NCBI RefSeq assembly: GCF_022965805.1
Contig: NC_133103.1
Location: 45,516,071 to 45,580,070, forward strand
Length of the DNA: 64,000 bases
From: Primulina eburnea
Lineage: Eukaryota > Streptophyta > Magnoliopsida > Lamiales > Gesneriaceae
Direction of reading: 5' to 3'
Shown here piece by piece: positions 1 to 11,073 of this stretch (position 1 is the stretch's first letter; each line of letters opens with the position of its first letter). A program made the translations under genes and the position numbers. Under the pieces are notes generated by a model. That model was not told the origin of the DNA. It did no database searches and was given only the letters and a program-made list of their open reading frames with translations.

Positions 1-170
1 AAATACATAATCATGATATGAGTTTATTTCTTTAATTTTCAGATTAGTTTCAATCATTTTTAGTTTATATTTTCTTAACAGATTAAAACTAACAATCAAA
101 ATTTGAGATTCACTTTCTTTTGATTTATTAGATTTTACGCTTTTTTTTTTATACAAATTGATGTTTGCAG

Positions 171-301
171 TAACTGACACATCCAAAGCTACAAGAATTT
201 GTGCAAACAATAGAGGATTCATGTACAAGAAAATGGGAGAACTAGGAATAGAACAGGAAAAGCTTTTACAACTGTTAGTGAACCAAGTGTTTCCAATATG
301 A
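171..301 (+). CDS. Terminal exon of an unrecognised gene entering from the left edge
   Basis: A T-rich tract followed by TTTGCAG at 164-170 looks like an intron end. From 171 an open frame (first full codon at 173) runs 42 codons to TGA at 299-301. The residues (TDTSKATRICANN, then GFMYKKMGELGIEQEKLLQ) look like real protein: charged, amphipathic and unlike the AT-rich noise around them. The rest of the gene would lie left of the window, and an intron appears to occupy 1-170. I do not recognise the family. It could also be a gene fragment left by a transposon. Confidence 0.4.
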
Positions 302-804
302 GAATTTGTTGAGTTGTCTTGGCGTTTTAGATGGAATATATGTCTTGGTACTTAGGGTGATGTGCCATATACTTAGTAGGTCACATGTGTCTGATGATCG
401 AGATATATGAACAACTTAAGGATAATTTCAATTCAATATGTCCTACGTTCATCTATTCTCATCAAAACTAATATTTTTAGTTTCGTAATTTACGTTTTTT
501 GTCCTATTGTTGGATGCACAGATATTTTTATGATTATTACAACACACGCGGAGATAGGAGATTGAACCCGAGGAAGAAAGCCAACTAATCTGGCGAGACG
601 AGGTTGGATTCACAGATTATATATTAGGCTGTTGAGGTTTTTGGTCAATCATCTACCGAAAAATCGTGTCAACCGAATCGGACCTAAGTTAGACCCGGAA
701 ATAATTTGGGCCAAGTCCGACCCGATTGCAAGCCCAGACGAAAGAAAGGAGAAAGGAGCAGCAAACCCTAGCAAAGCCGTCACCGCCGCCATCTTTTATT
801 TTAG

Positions 805-839
<35 letters not shown>

Positions 840-906
840 CATGATTTCCCACCAGTTCTGGCCAAATTTGGGGCACGGGCACAGCGGATCGTAGCTGAAT
901 TCAGGT
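302..906. other. Intergenic stretch with an (AT)n microsatellite
   Basis: No gene seen. It holds the presumed 3' UTR of the exon ending at 301 and, just before the RING gene, an (AT)n run at 807-837. The segment 840-906 is probably 5' UTR of the RING gene. Confidence 0.4.
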
Positions 907-1812
907 ATGGTGCTTATTTCGGAAGAAATTAATGGCCTGAAACTCAGAGTGTTCAAGTGGAACGAACGTCTTCCCAAGAAAACCAACTCAGATTCCCATG
1001 GATTTTTCTTCCTCAGAATTTACGAGCACATGATCAAACAAGGTCAGAATGGCGTGATCAGTAATGAATTCTCAATGGCCCCGATCTTAATCCCGTTCGA
1101 TCTTGTTTACTTGTCCTGCCATTGCTACATCAGGAGATTATCCCGTCTGATGATCTCGTACCCGAAGACGTTCCCTCCGGAGAAGATCGAATCGCTTGCT
1201 AAGAACATAGCTGATTTGATACTCACGGGTTTTAGATTCAAACGGACAACTTTTCGTGGGGAGGGGTCCAAACCCGTGATCGTGGTCGAGATTTACAGAA
1301 CGAAGACACTGGACTTCACCCAAGTCGGCTCCGACTCCGACGATTACTGGCAAGAAATCTACAAAAACGAAATAGAGAAGCAGCTCATATTTCATGAATG
1401 CCACCAAAGCAATCTCGAAGAAGGCATTGTTTCGGGAAACGGCGAGGAAGAAATGGGAGAATTGTCCAATTGCGATGAAATTTGGAAGGTGGCATATGAT
1501 AACGAGGTTCGGGATATACTGAGATCGATCAAATCTCGTATGAAGATTTCCCAGAAGAGATCTCTGAAAGCCATTAGAGACGATGAGCCAAAGGGTCTGT
1601 ACGAGGTGAAGCCGAGAGTGGAGATGGAAGTGTGCAGAGTTGCAGAGTTAACAACGGAGGAATGCCCTGTTTGCTTGCAGAGGTTTGGCAATGGCGTGGA
1701 GATAGTGGAGACGCCTTGCTCGCATGTATTTCATGCACAATGTATATTTGCTTGGTTGTTCAAGAATATCTCCTGCCCAATGTGTCGATCGAATTGTATT
1801 AAATTTGTTTGA
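907..1812 (+). CDS. RING-H2 finger protein, probable E3 ubiquitin ligase (intronless)
   Basis: A 301-residue uninterrupted frame with a C-terminal RING-H2 domain. Ligands visible are C253 and C256 (CPVC), C271, H273 and H276 (CSHVFH), C279, C290 and C293 (CPMC). Spacing is C-x2-C-x14-C-x-H-x2-H-x2-C-x10-C-x2-C, the RING-H2 pattern, and W283 at the usual E2-contact position is kept. RING-H2 proteins transfer ubiquitin from an E2 to substrates. Residues 1-250 match no domain I know; they include an acidic stretch (about 165-185) and a basic one (about 205-225). No signal peptide or clear membrane helix is seen, so a soluble protein is likely and a membrane ATL type unlikely. The start is the first ATG of the frame. 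Substrate and pathway cannot be told from sequence. Confidence 0.8.
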   Translation: MVLISEEINGLKLRVFKWNERLPKKTNSDSHGFFFLRIYEHMIKQGQNGVISNEFSMAPILIPFDLVYLSCHCYIRRLSRLMISYPKTFPPEKIESLAKNIADLILTGFRFKRTTFRGEGSKPVIVVEIYRTKTLDFTQVGSDSDDYWQEIYKNEIEKQLIFHECHQSNLEEGIVSGNGEEEMGELSNCDEIWKVAYDNEVRDILRSIKSRMKISQKRSLKAIRDDEPKGLYEVKPRVEMEVCRVAELTTEECPVCLQRFGNGVEIVETPCSHVFHAQCIFAWLFKNISCPMCRSNCIKFV

Positions 1813-2547
1813 TTTTGATGCGTAAAAAAATTGGTTTGTACATACCAATCAAATAAGCAAGCTTTTTTATTTTTGACGGTACAAACTAGTTTTTCACATG
1901 GAGAATTATTTTTTCTAATTAATAATTAAGGTTAGTAAGTATGATAATCTGTTTCATTTTATCCTTAACGTGACTGTTTATCAAATTGAGATGTCTATTA
2001 TTTTTATATACGTATAGATCTTAATAATGAAATACTGAATAAAAGAATCATTTTTGTATTTCGGCTGAAAAATAATATCACATTTGTATTAGACAATGAA
2101 TGACACAATGTTTTATTAATTATATCATATATACAAATAAATTTATGTAGTATGTACAACATAATAATTATAATAAAAATAATGTTGTTTTAATTTCAGT
2201 AGGATCATATTCAAATTTGAAATTTGAAAAGTCATTCAATTGACATAACACAATAACATATTCATTATAAATTGGTACAATAACATATAAATTAGATATT
2301 AATTATTAAACATTTAATATGTTAAACGGATGCTTACATTATATATATTTTTTTCATTTTGCAAATTCATTTTGGGGGATTTTACTAAATTGAGCTTACA
2401 AATTTGCTTGTGTATATATATGCGATGCACGATATGTTAGTTTATATAATTAAATATAAAAAATGCACATTTGAATAAATAATTAAAATTAAAATACTAA
2501 TAAATAATGAATTATAGATCATACAATTAGAAAACAAAAAAAAAAAA
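1813..2547. other. AT-rich spacer between the RING gene and the Helitron remnant
   Basis: No gene seen. A short dyad (attggt / accaat, 1830-1849) directly follows the RING stop codon and may belong to its 3' UTR. The 3' end of the Helitron (CTRR preceded by a hairpin) should lie here on the minus strand, but I could not fix it. Confidence 0.35.
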
Positions 2548-5180
2548 TTACAAATGTTGAAAAACTTCCTTAAATATAACATTTTTCGTTGATTTTTTTG
2601 GGTTGCTATCACTATCACATATCAAAATTTTCGGCCCCTTAGGATTCGTAACTCTGGATACAGCAACATACAACTGACCATGACTAAAAGAGGGTTCTTC
2701 AAAAAAAGTCCTACATGAGACAATGATTACCCATGACTTTTGTTTATTGTCATTGCGTATGATACAATCAAAGGATAATATCTTCGTTGAAATTTAAAAG
2801 AAAGTCTTGGATCAGAAAACGTCAATGACATTCTTGGAATAAGCACTTTATGACATGCATTACTTCCGGTTAGAATTTGTCCTTCCAAAACATGGCTTCT
2901 GAGCCTTGTCACGATCAATCTAGTGTCATTGCATAATCCAAGAGAATGATCTATGTTTAAAAGCAACATAACCGGAGTTACAACCTTCAAATTTAACTCC
3001 TGATTCGTTACTCACAACATCTTATTCCATTTAAGAATTCAGGAGTAACCACATCATTCAGCAGATCAAAATTTCTATCTGACAGACACTTTGTATCAGA
3101 ACTTAAATACAACCTTCCCTTTGAATTGTTTAGAGATATCATGTATTCATTTATGGACTGAACGACATCAAGTGTTGATGCCAAAATAGCTCTTTCCTGA
3201 AAATATGCATTATTGTTGATATTGTGTGATCGCCTATTTTTCGTCAATCTCAAAACTATACAATGTCTCCAAATATATGAAGAATTGATAGTGGCGTGAA
3301 CAATATATTGCCTACTACCTTTTGGAATAACATGCAATATTTGTCGAAAGTCGCCACAAAAAACAACCATTTTGCCTCCAAAAGGCAAATGAAGGCTTGA
3401 ACTCCGAGCAGCGTCGTGTATATAATACAATAATGAAAGCAGTTGTTTCAAATAAGAGAGGAGTATTCTTTGTATATGGATACAGAGGTACTAGAAAAAC
3501 ATTTGTCTGGAAGACTCTGTGTGCATACTTAAGATCGAAGGGGAAATTGTATTGAATGTGGCAGTGGTATAGCATCTCTTCTACTGTCTGGTGGAAGAAC
3601 TGTTCGGAGTTCAAATTATTAATGAGTTTATCATGTTCTTGCAAGAAAGATCTTTTGTCAAACCACAACTCATCATATATTAGTCTATTTGGTGAAGGCT
3701 GAAAATATTGATCACTGGGAAAAGGCATTGATTGGAATTCACGTCAACTCTTTCCATAGCTTTGCAATAGCTTTTCAATATCAACCAATGCATAACTTCT
3801 AATTCATCCTCATTTAATTCCAATTCTACAAAAAAAATATACATATATAAAAAAATTATTAGTTCATGCATACTTTGGTGTTGCAGAAAGTTACGTCGTT
3901 TACATAAAATATCATCAGATAAATATGTCCAACATGACTCCCAAACAACTTCATGTCGGCTGATACAATTCGATGAAAATAGAGTAGCAGTAAAAACTCT
4001 CAGAGATTGTGCTGAAGCCCAATGACGTGCCTCAATAATGATGTCGATATACTCCTTGTCATCATTCAACAATCCTAATGCATAGCAAGCATCACGAAAT
4101 TAACGGTATTGAACACTGTTAACAAAGTTATATCATCATTGCACGTGGCGTCACATTTTACATTGAGAAGACATCTTAAATAGTACATTTCCCCACAACC
4201 AGGAGGAACGTAAAAAATGCGTCCAATTGAAAATCTCTATTTTCTGGGAACGAATTCTCGTGTTTCTTGCTTCCAAACAAACTTCATTGGTAATTTAGTA
4301 TATGTTAATTCTCTTGCCTCGGGATATTTCTTATTAGCTTCCATCCAAGCAAGATACATGATGTGGTTAATAGTAGGTCTATCGAGAACAGTACTGATTT
4401 CATCTGAATTTGAAAAAATAATATTTTGCTCGTTCGGAAGATGAAAGCTCAGACGCTCGACAGGTGGATTTCTGTATTGAAATCAAATCCAAAAATTCTC
4501 CACGCAGCCTCACACGGTGAAATATATCTGCAGTCATAGTACGTATTAACTTCATCAACATTTTTCCCTAAACTATCATCATCCGAGCTCTTATAAATGA
4601 GGTAGCTACACGATCATGTCATTTATTTATATACTTTAAAAAATATTTGATAGCTCGAGATTGATTGCACCATTCAACATTCATATGGGCTCCATACCGA
4701 ATTAACAAATAACGATTATGGGAAACAACAAATCTATTATCAAGATTAACACCATTCTTGATAATTGCTCGCCCATTATCTTTGCGTATATAACTTGGGT
4801 ATCCATCCTCGTCAATTGATGTCACTTCAACGAATATTTTAGGAAAATGCTTTGTACAACGACCGGTAGACATGCAAGGAGAGTTCTTTCTTGTTTCGCC
4901 GCATGGACCGTGCATCATTAGATCATGTAATGCACCATAATAAACATGATCATTTTTTTCATCAGGAATTTCAGCAGAAATGATATGATCTATTGCCTCT
5001 GCTGCTGGATATTTGTCTGTTTTACAGAGGAAAAGCAAAATGTGGGCGTGCAGTAATCCTCGCTTTGGAATTCCACCGTGTATATTACTAACAATATGAT
5101 ATTAAGAATTAATTATATTTACTAAAAATATTAATTTTGTAAAATCCAAAATAGTAGTACCTTATATATAATTACAAAAA

Positions 5181-5234
<54 letters not shown>

Positions 5235-7022
5235 TTTTACCTACTTTAACATTTCCAAATATTTTATTCTTTCTGAGATCTTTAATTAAGGCATTCATCT
5301 TCATTTTAAAGATTCTGCAAACAATATCTGGACGGTCTTCAGCCCAAAAACCATCGTGCTCGATAAATCTCACAATTTTTGGCCATTTTGGATTACATGT
5401 AAATGTTAAAAAATCTGGGTAACCGGCCCATTTACATATAGCCATAACATCTTGATAGTTCTGAATCATATATCTTGCCCCTCCAGTAAAAGAAGAAGGC
5501 AAGATAATACGTCTTCCTTGTGTAGATGCATTTGTTTCACCATGCAAAAGCGCATCATGAAGACCTTTGTACATTTCACATCTCAATTGTTTTTTATGCA
5601 TCCGAATATATGTCAACCTTGCAGATTCAACCATTGTGTATGCATCGACAATGAATTGTTGAAATAGTCTTGTTGAAAACAAAATACTCGAAGATTCAAA
5701 ATCTCTATCATGATGTCGATAAGCAAAAAAATCTCTTAGACTCACATTTTTTCTTCCTCCACACTTGACTTAGATTCTGAAAATGGAATATCTTCTCTAT
5801 AACCATCCTCACCATATGGAAAAATTATAGGATATTGGAGAGAAAGATACGCAGGATTCAACTCATTGATACGTGTAAGTTGCCCCGTTTGAGTTTCTAC
5901 TTAAATATCTTGGTTGCCCAATGACTCATCGAAATCTCCCACAATTAATGCAGCAACCTCAGAAGCAGATGGAAGATTATAGCTCCTTCCATCCCCATTT
6001 CTTCTACCAATCAACTTTAATTTCACATCAGATCGTCCTTCTACCATCATTCTTTCTTTGGTCATCCTAAAATATTTGACCAAAACATTGTTTTCATCTA
6101 ACATTGCCTTCAAATCAGAAACTATCTCTAAATGCAGATTATTTGTTTCGTTATTTTGTTGAAAAAATATTTCGATTAAATAAAAATTAATTTCTAAAAA
6201 AAAATAGAAAATAAGGTATATGCAATATAATAAATAGATTTTAAGATATATCTAACAGCAGAAATCCGATCATGAATTTTTTTCTGTGTCGTAAATATAC
6301 AGCTGAGCAAACTTCGAGAATGCACCTTCACATGGAAGTAGGCTTCCGATTAAATGATAATTCTGACCATGAAATTTAAAAATTGGAGGGGAGCCGCCTC
6401 GATTTAAACTTGAATCTATCTTCCCTCCCATTGAACCATATTCTTCAACTGCAAAAAAAAAAAAAAAAAATTAATAAATATTATTGACATAATGCAATAA
6501 ATATGTTAAAAAATGTATTTTAATATTCTAATATTATTATACGTAGAATGAAAATGTAAATTTTAATAATAAAAAAAATATATTTAATTATTAGAACATC
6601 TTTACGTATAATTTAACATTTTTTTAATTAAAGATAAACATTAATAATAATGTTAAAAAAATTCACATTAAATATCTGCATTGACGAACGTACCTCAATT
6701 TATGAACAATCCTAACATCAGAGATAGGAAAATCATCACCATTTGTTAGATTAATGATCTCTGAGAGATTTGTAGTTGAGCTGCTAGGTATTTCAAAAGA
6801 AACATTTCTGACCATTCGGTTTGATAGATTAACTGCACAAAAAAATGATAAATATTATATACAATAATTTATATATTAGAAAAAATCCAAAAAAGTATTT
6901 TATTGAATTAAAAAAATCATACCATTTGTAATATCACTTAATGGAGATATTGATGTTGGAATCATCATCTTGACTGAACCATGTAAACTAAATTGTTGAG
7001 ATACTCTGGCTCTCAAATCCAT
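2548..7022 (-). pseudogene. Helitron Rep/Pif1 helicase pseudogene
   Basis: Fragments in Helitron order run from an ATG at 7022. Exon 1 is 7022-6923, with a GT donor. Exon 2 is 6832-6694. About 6450-6270 encodes KFHGQNYHLIGSLLP. The Rep core follows, with TFCNPKWP near 5380 and the HUH motif LLHAHILLF near 5060-5035. The Pif1 helicase part contains GGKMVVFCGDFRQI near 3380-3340 and ends with the TINKSHG and HGQLYVAVSRVT motifs near 2735-2640. Damage includes an in-frame stop at 5901, a 1-nt loss before the HUH motif, a CAA-to-TAA type stop after INKSHG, a frameshift near 2700, and an inversion that removed the Walker B region. An (AT)n run (5183-5229) lies in an intron after the Rep core. It cannot encode a working transposase. 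Confidence 0.85.
3397..3614 (+). repeat. Inverted segment carrying the helicase Walker A region, flanked by 15-bp inverted repeats
   Basis: Within the minus-strand helicase remnant, 3397-3600 reads as helicase on the PLUS strand: LNSEQ, then YNTIMKAVVSNK, GVFFVYGYRGTRKTF (degenerate Walker A) and SGGRT. The minus strand at 3614-3600 also encodes LNSEQ. The two 15-bp copies (3397-3411 and, inverted, 3600-3614) differ at one base. The stretch between motif I and the LHLPFGG motif, which should hold the DEAP Walker B box, is absent. Confidence 0.75.
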
Positions 7023-8317
7023 ATTTTCTGTTTAAATATTTAAAAATAATGAAACTAATTCTAAAAAAATTATAATGATAATTCACAAGATAAATGTATT
7101 CAAACATAACAAAAATAGTAATGGCATTTAATATAAATTTATTTAATAGGAATTATTAACAATAACCTACTATACAACACCATAATCAATTTTGGCCTTG
7201 AATTAATTTAATTAACAAAATTAGCATTTTGGGTATGTTAAATTTCATACATATATTTTAATTCTAAATATATTAATTAACAATTTTTCCTTTATATTAT
7301 TTTAGTTTATAGTTCTTTGACATATGATTATTTTTTATTTATCTAAATTAATTGGTGAATTTTTTGTATAAGATTAAAGTTTGATAAATTGAAGAGAAAA
7401 TTATGATTTTATACTATCATTGTATTAAATATATTAGACCTAAAGAATAAATTAAAATTTAAAATCAGTTCATCGAATTTTTTTATTATAATAAAATTAT
7501 ATCTATATATAAGTGTCATTGTATTCAAATAGCCAATTTATTTTCCTCAAAATTTTGAAGACAACAAATAAACAACCCAAAAAAAATAAATATTGAAGTA
7601 GCTCAACCCAACTAAGTAAACCCTAAATTGAGTCTATATACACATGGATGTTTCTAGACTTGCACTCATTTTTTCCACACACAATTCACAAAAAATAAAC
7701 GGCTAAAGGGGTGACTTTTGGTATCCCATGGGTGACTTTTGGTATCCCATTATTTCTTTGTATATTTTCTCTCAGACCAAAATATTATTGTTTCTTTCTT
7801 CTTAGTTTTTGTTTTGCACCGAAAATCATGGTTTTTGTGTTTTGTTTTTTGTTTTTTTATTCACGAAGAATGTTAACATTTTGATTTTTTGTTTTTGTTT
7901 TTGGATGTATATTTCACTTCATATTCACTTTTCTCTATATATCTGGAGAATATTTAACATTCGAATATGAAAATTTTAGTCATGAATTATTTTTTTTCAG
8001 GATTTTGAGATAATAAATCTATTGATGGACATGTAATTTTAGATATAGTTTTTTCATCTTTTTCGATTGTTTAATCTTCACGCCGAAATTCATGGCGTGT
8101 ACAGATGCATACTCGAATTTTTTACCTCAGAAAAAATCTTTACGGGGTCTAATATAGTTTTTGTTTTGCATCGAAAATCATTTTTTGTGTTTATGTTTTT
8201 CGGTTTTTTTGATTCACGAAGAATGTTTACATTTTGATTTTTTTTTGTTTTGTTTTTGGATGTATATTTCATTTCATATTCGCTTTTCTCTATATATTTG
8301 GAGAATTTTTAATATTC
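7023..8317. other. Non-coding spacer between the two Helitron genes, with tandem duplications
   Basis: No gene seen. It contains two exact 21-bp tandem copies (7709-7729, 7730-7750) and the first copy of a 350-bp duplication (7809-8159). Each copy of the duplication carries the dyad cacgcc...ggcgtg. Confidence 0.5.
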
Positions 8318-8871
8318 TATTGGGTGCAATAATTGTCCTTGCTTGGTAGAGCGATCGAACCATGGTGCTTGAGCTGATGTGCGGTTTAAAAGATATGAGT
8401 TACATCATTACCACTAGCTATAGCTTTTGGTAAAGCGGTAAGCACTTGGTCCTACAATTGGTATCAGAGCCAAGGTCATGTGTTCGATTCCCATTGATTG
8501 CAAGGAGTGTAATTATTGGGAAGGAGATTGTTGGGTGCAATAAATGTTCTTGCTTGGTAAAGCGATCGAACCATGATGCTTGAGCTGATGTGTGGTTTAA
8601 AAGATTTGAGTTGCACCATTACCACTAGCTATATCTTTTGGTAAAGCGGTAAGCACTCGGTCCTACACATTCGAATATGAAAATTTCAATCATAGTTTTT
8701 TTTGTTCAGGACTTCGAGATAATAGATCTGTTGATGGACATGTAATTTTATATCTAATTTATTTTCATCTTTTTCGAGTGTTTAATCTTCACGCCGAAAC
8801 TCATGGCGTGAACAGATGCATACTCGAATTTTTTACCTCAGAAAAAATCTTTATGGGGTCTAATATAGTTA
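7809..8871. repeat. Tandem duplication of about 350 bp, second copy split by a TRIM
   Basis: Copy A (7809-8159) and copy B (8160-8871) match along their length, from ttgttttgcaycgaaaatca to gaaaaaatcttta; copy B is longer only because it contains the element at 8318-8667. Copy A shows the uninterrupted target site. A 56-bp tandem repeat follows (about 8857-8912 and 8913-8971). Confidence 0.8.
8318..8667 (+). mobile_element. TRIM retrotransposon with 139-bp LTRs
   Basis: 5' LTR 8318-8456 and 3' LTR 8529-8667 are both 139 bp and nearly identical. The PBS TGGTATCAGAGC (8459-8470) matches the 3' end of plant initiator tRNA-Met. A purine-rich tract gggaaggagat (8518-8528) abuts the 3' LTR. The internal domain is 72 bp with no coding capacity. 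The TSD is tattc (8313-8317) / cattc (8668-8672). The 5' LTR begins TATTGGG where the 3' LTR begins TGTTGGG, so its terminal TG has mutated. The empty site in the neighbouring duplicate (7809-8159) confirms the boundaries. Non-autonomous. Confidence 0.9.
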
Positions 8872-10213
8872 GATTTACCATCAATATTTATGAGTAAAGA
8901 TTTAATGTCTTTTTGGTCTAATATAGTTAGATTTACCATCAATATTTATGAGTGAAGATTTAATGTCTTTTTTGTTTTTTCTTAATTATTTTGACTTCTT
9001 TGCGTAGGATTATATTATTTTCGAAATAAGAATTTTCGAATCTTTTAAAAAAAACTTTAAATCCAAAAATAGTTATATTAAAAAACTTATTTTATCCGAA
9101 ATAGGAATGCTTTAAAACATGTTTTAAGGCATTATTCATCCTTTTTCAAAGAGGATCTAAAGATCTGTTGCACAATTCCAGTGCAATTTTTCCAATAATT
9201 TGAATAGACTCTCTATCCCAAAGTAAGAAAATTGCATTTACAGTACTGTCTACAACTCTAACTAAAACTATAAATTTTTTTTATAGATATTTTAGGTAAA
9301 TAAATCAGAAAAAAATCGAATAAAGAAGCAGAGTCCCTTGTACATAAAACATACCTCATATTTCCCGTTGTATCAAATTTGTCGCACTTTTCACGGTAAA
9401 ATTTATCACCCACCACAATCATCTTCTTGGGACATTTTTTACATGACAAATACCACCAACTTCCATAAAATTCAACAGATACAATTCTTGCATAAACCCA
9501 AAAACTCCCCATCTGGAAATAGAAAAATAACTTAAGCAAGTATCAATTGTATATACTGAAATGAACAAAAATTTTGAGTGAAACTCTTATTAATAAAAAG
9601 AATATAAAAAATATACCTCATTATTTTGCGAAACTTGTTCTATGGTCCTGAAAATGTCCTTCGCATTCGAAAGTTCTTTCATGATATTTGGGGCAGATTT
9701 CATTGAAATGGTGCTAATTGAATTTGTTGGGGTCTTGCAATCAGAATTCATCCCAAAATGGAAATGTTAAAAGAATTCAATAATGACAAAAGATAAATTA
9801 AATTATAAACAAAAAGAAGTAAATTTAAAATACCCGTTTCAAAATTCAAGAAATTCAGCTAAGTTTCCATTTATTATCATTTTGGTAAAAAAATGTACTT
9901 TGAACTCGCACTTCACCCATAAATCGTCTTCCACGACACATTTGAAGAATCACAACAACAGTTCATCACCGACAGTGCCCAAATATGTCATGATTTCATC
10001 AACAAAGTTTCCCCACAAAGTACATAGTAATTTGTTGTTTCTCACAAACAATAAATATATAATTTGAAATGCCAAAAATTAGTTTGCACATAAAATATGA
10101 AAATAAGATAAATGGTGGTTACTCTAAATCTTCAATGCCAAATCGAGAAGTTTTGTAGCACGTCCACTAATTTCTTTATTTTGAGGTGAATCTCTTGGTA
10201 TTATTTTTCCAAT

Positions 10214-11025
10214 TGTTGGAATTTTGATGCTTAATGAATGAAAATTAAGCAAGTAAATCAATGTGTTTGATTTGGAAAAATTCGAAAAGAAAAACGAAGC
10301 TTAATGAACGAATATTAAGTTCGATTGTTCTGAATAAAACTCGAAAGAGTTCATCATATGTTGAAAGAACATAAATCGAGTAGTCGGAACGTGTAAGGGA
10401 CGGAAAAGAAAGAAAAAAAAAAAAAGAGGCTCGGTGAACAGTGCCATGCACGCGGCCGCGCGGGCATGCGCGCAGCCGCGCGCGCGCGCCTGCCGAGACA
10501 GTGGCAGGCGCGCGGCCGCGCGTGTCTGCGCGCAGCCGCGCGCGCCTGCCGAGTGCTCTCGGCAGGCGCTGCCGAGCGCTGCTCGGCAGCGTGCGCACGG
10601 ACGCGTCCCTTCGAAATTTTTCTGACATTTTTTCATTCCTTTGGCATTGTTTGATGCTTGTGGTCAGTTACAAGTGCCAAGGGACACCCCTATGATTGAA
10701 AGATCATGTCTCTTACATGGAAAACATTAAATGCATGATTATTTGAAAATCAAAACCACTTTTAACATACAAGCATAAGCATATTCTCCTTCTTCCTTTC
10801 TTCTTCAAGAGAGAGTTCATCCATTTCTTTGTGAAAGAACTTGAATATTTGAGTGCTCATTATTCAAGTGTTGTAGTTGTATCTTGGGAGAAGATTGCCA
10901 CAAACTCTAGCACATTGTGAGGGCAAATTCTTCTTAAGGAGAAAGTGTTCAACACTTGCCTCTACAAAGCCATTTTCACTGTTTTCTTCTTGCTTTCCCT
11001 CATATTTTGAATACCCCAAACAACA
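10214..11025 (+). repeat. 5' LTR of the copia element, with GC-rich hairpins
   Basis: 812 bp, starting tgttggaattttgatgctta and ending ccccaaacaaca. An otherwise AT-rich LTR holds a block at 10450-10610 of almost pure G+C with strong dyads: 12-bp arms with a 4-nt loop (10542-10569), 10-bp arms with a 3-nt loop (10568-10590) and 11-bp arms with an 8-nt loop (10486-10515 region). Confidence 0.9.
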
Positions 11026-11073
11026 ATCTTAAGAAGAATTTCGGATTTTTGATTATTTGCAAGAAGAATCTCA

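Noticed and set aside
3315..3728. Minus-strand frame of 137 codons as a separate gene
   Set aside because: It is the Helitron helicase running into the antisense of the inverted Walker A segment.
8457..8490. A tRNA gene or tRNA-derived SINE (ggtatcagagc, gttcgattcc)
   Set aside because: The first motif is a primer site right after an LTR, and two 139-bp direct repeats with TSD show a TRIM; no tRNA fold is evident.
10245..10695. Several overlapping Arg/Ala-rich frames on both strands in the 5' LTR
   Set aside because: They come from the GC-rich hairpin block and recur in the 3' LTR; low-complexity, no start context or domain.
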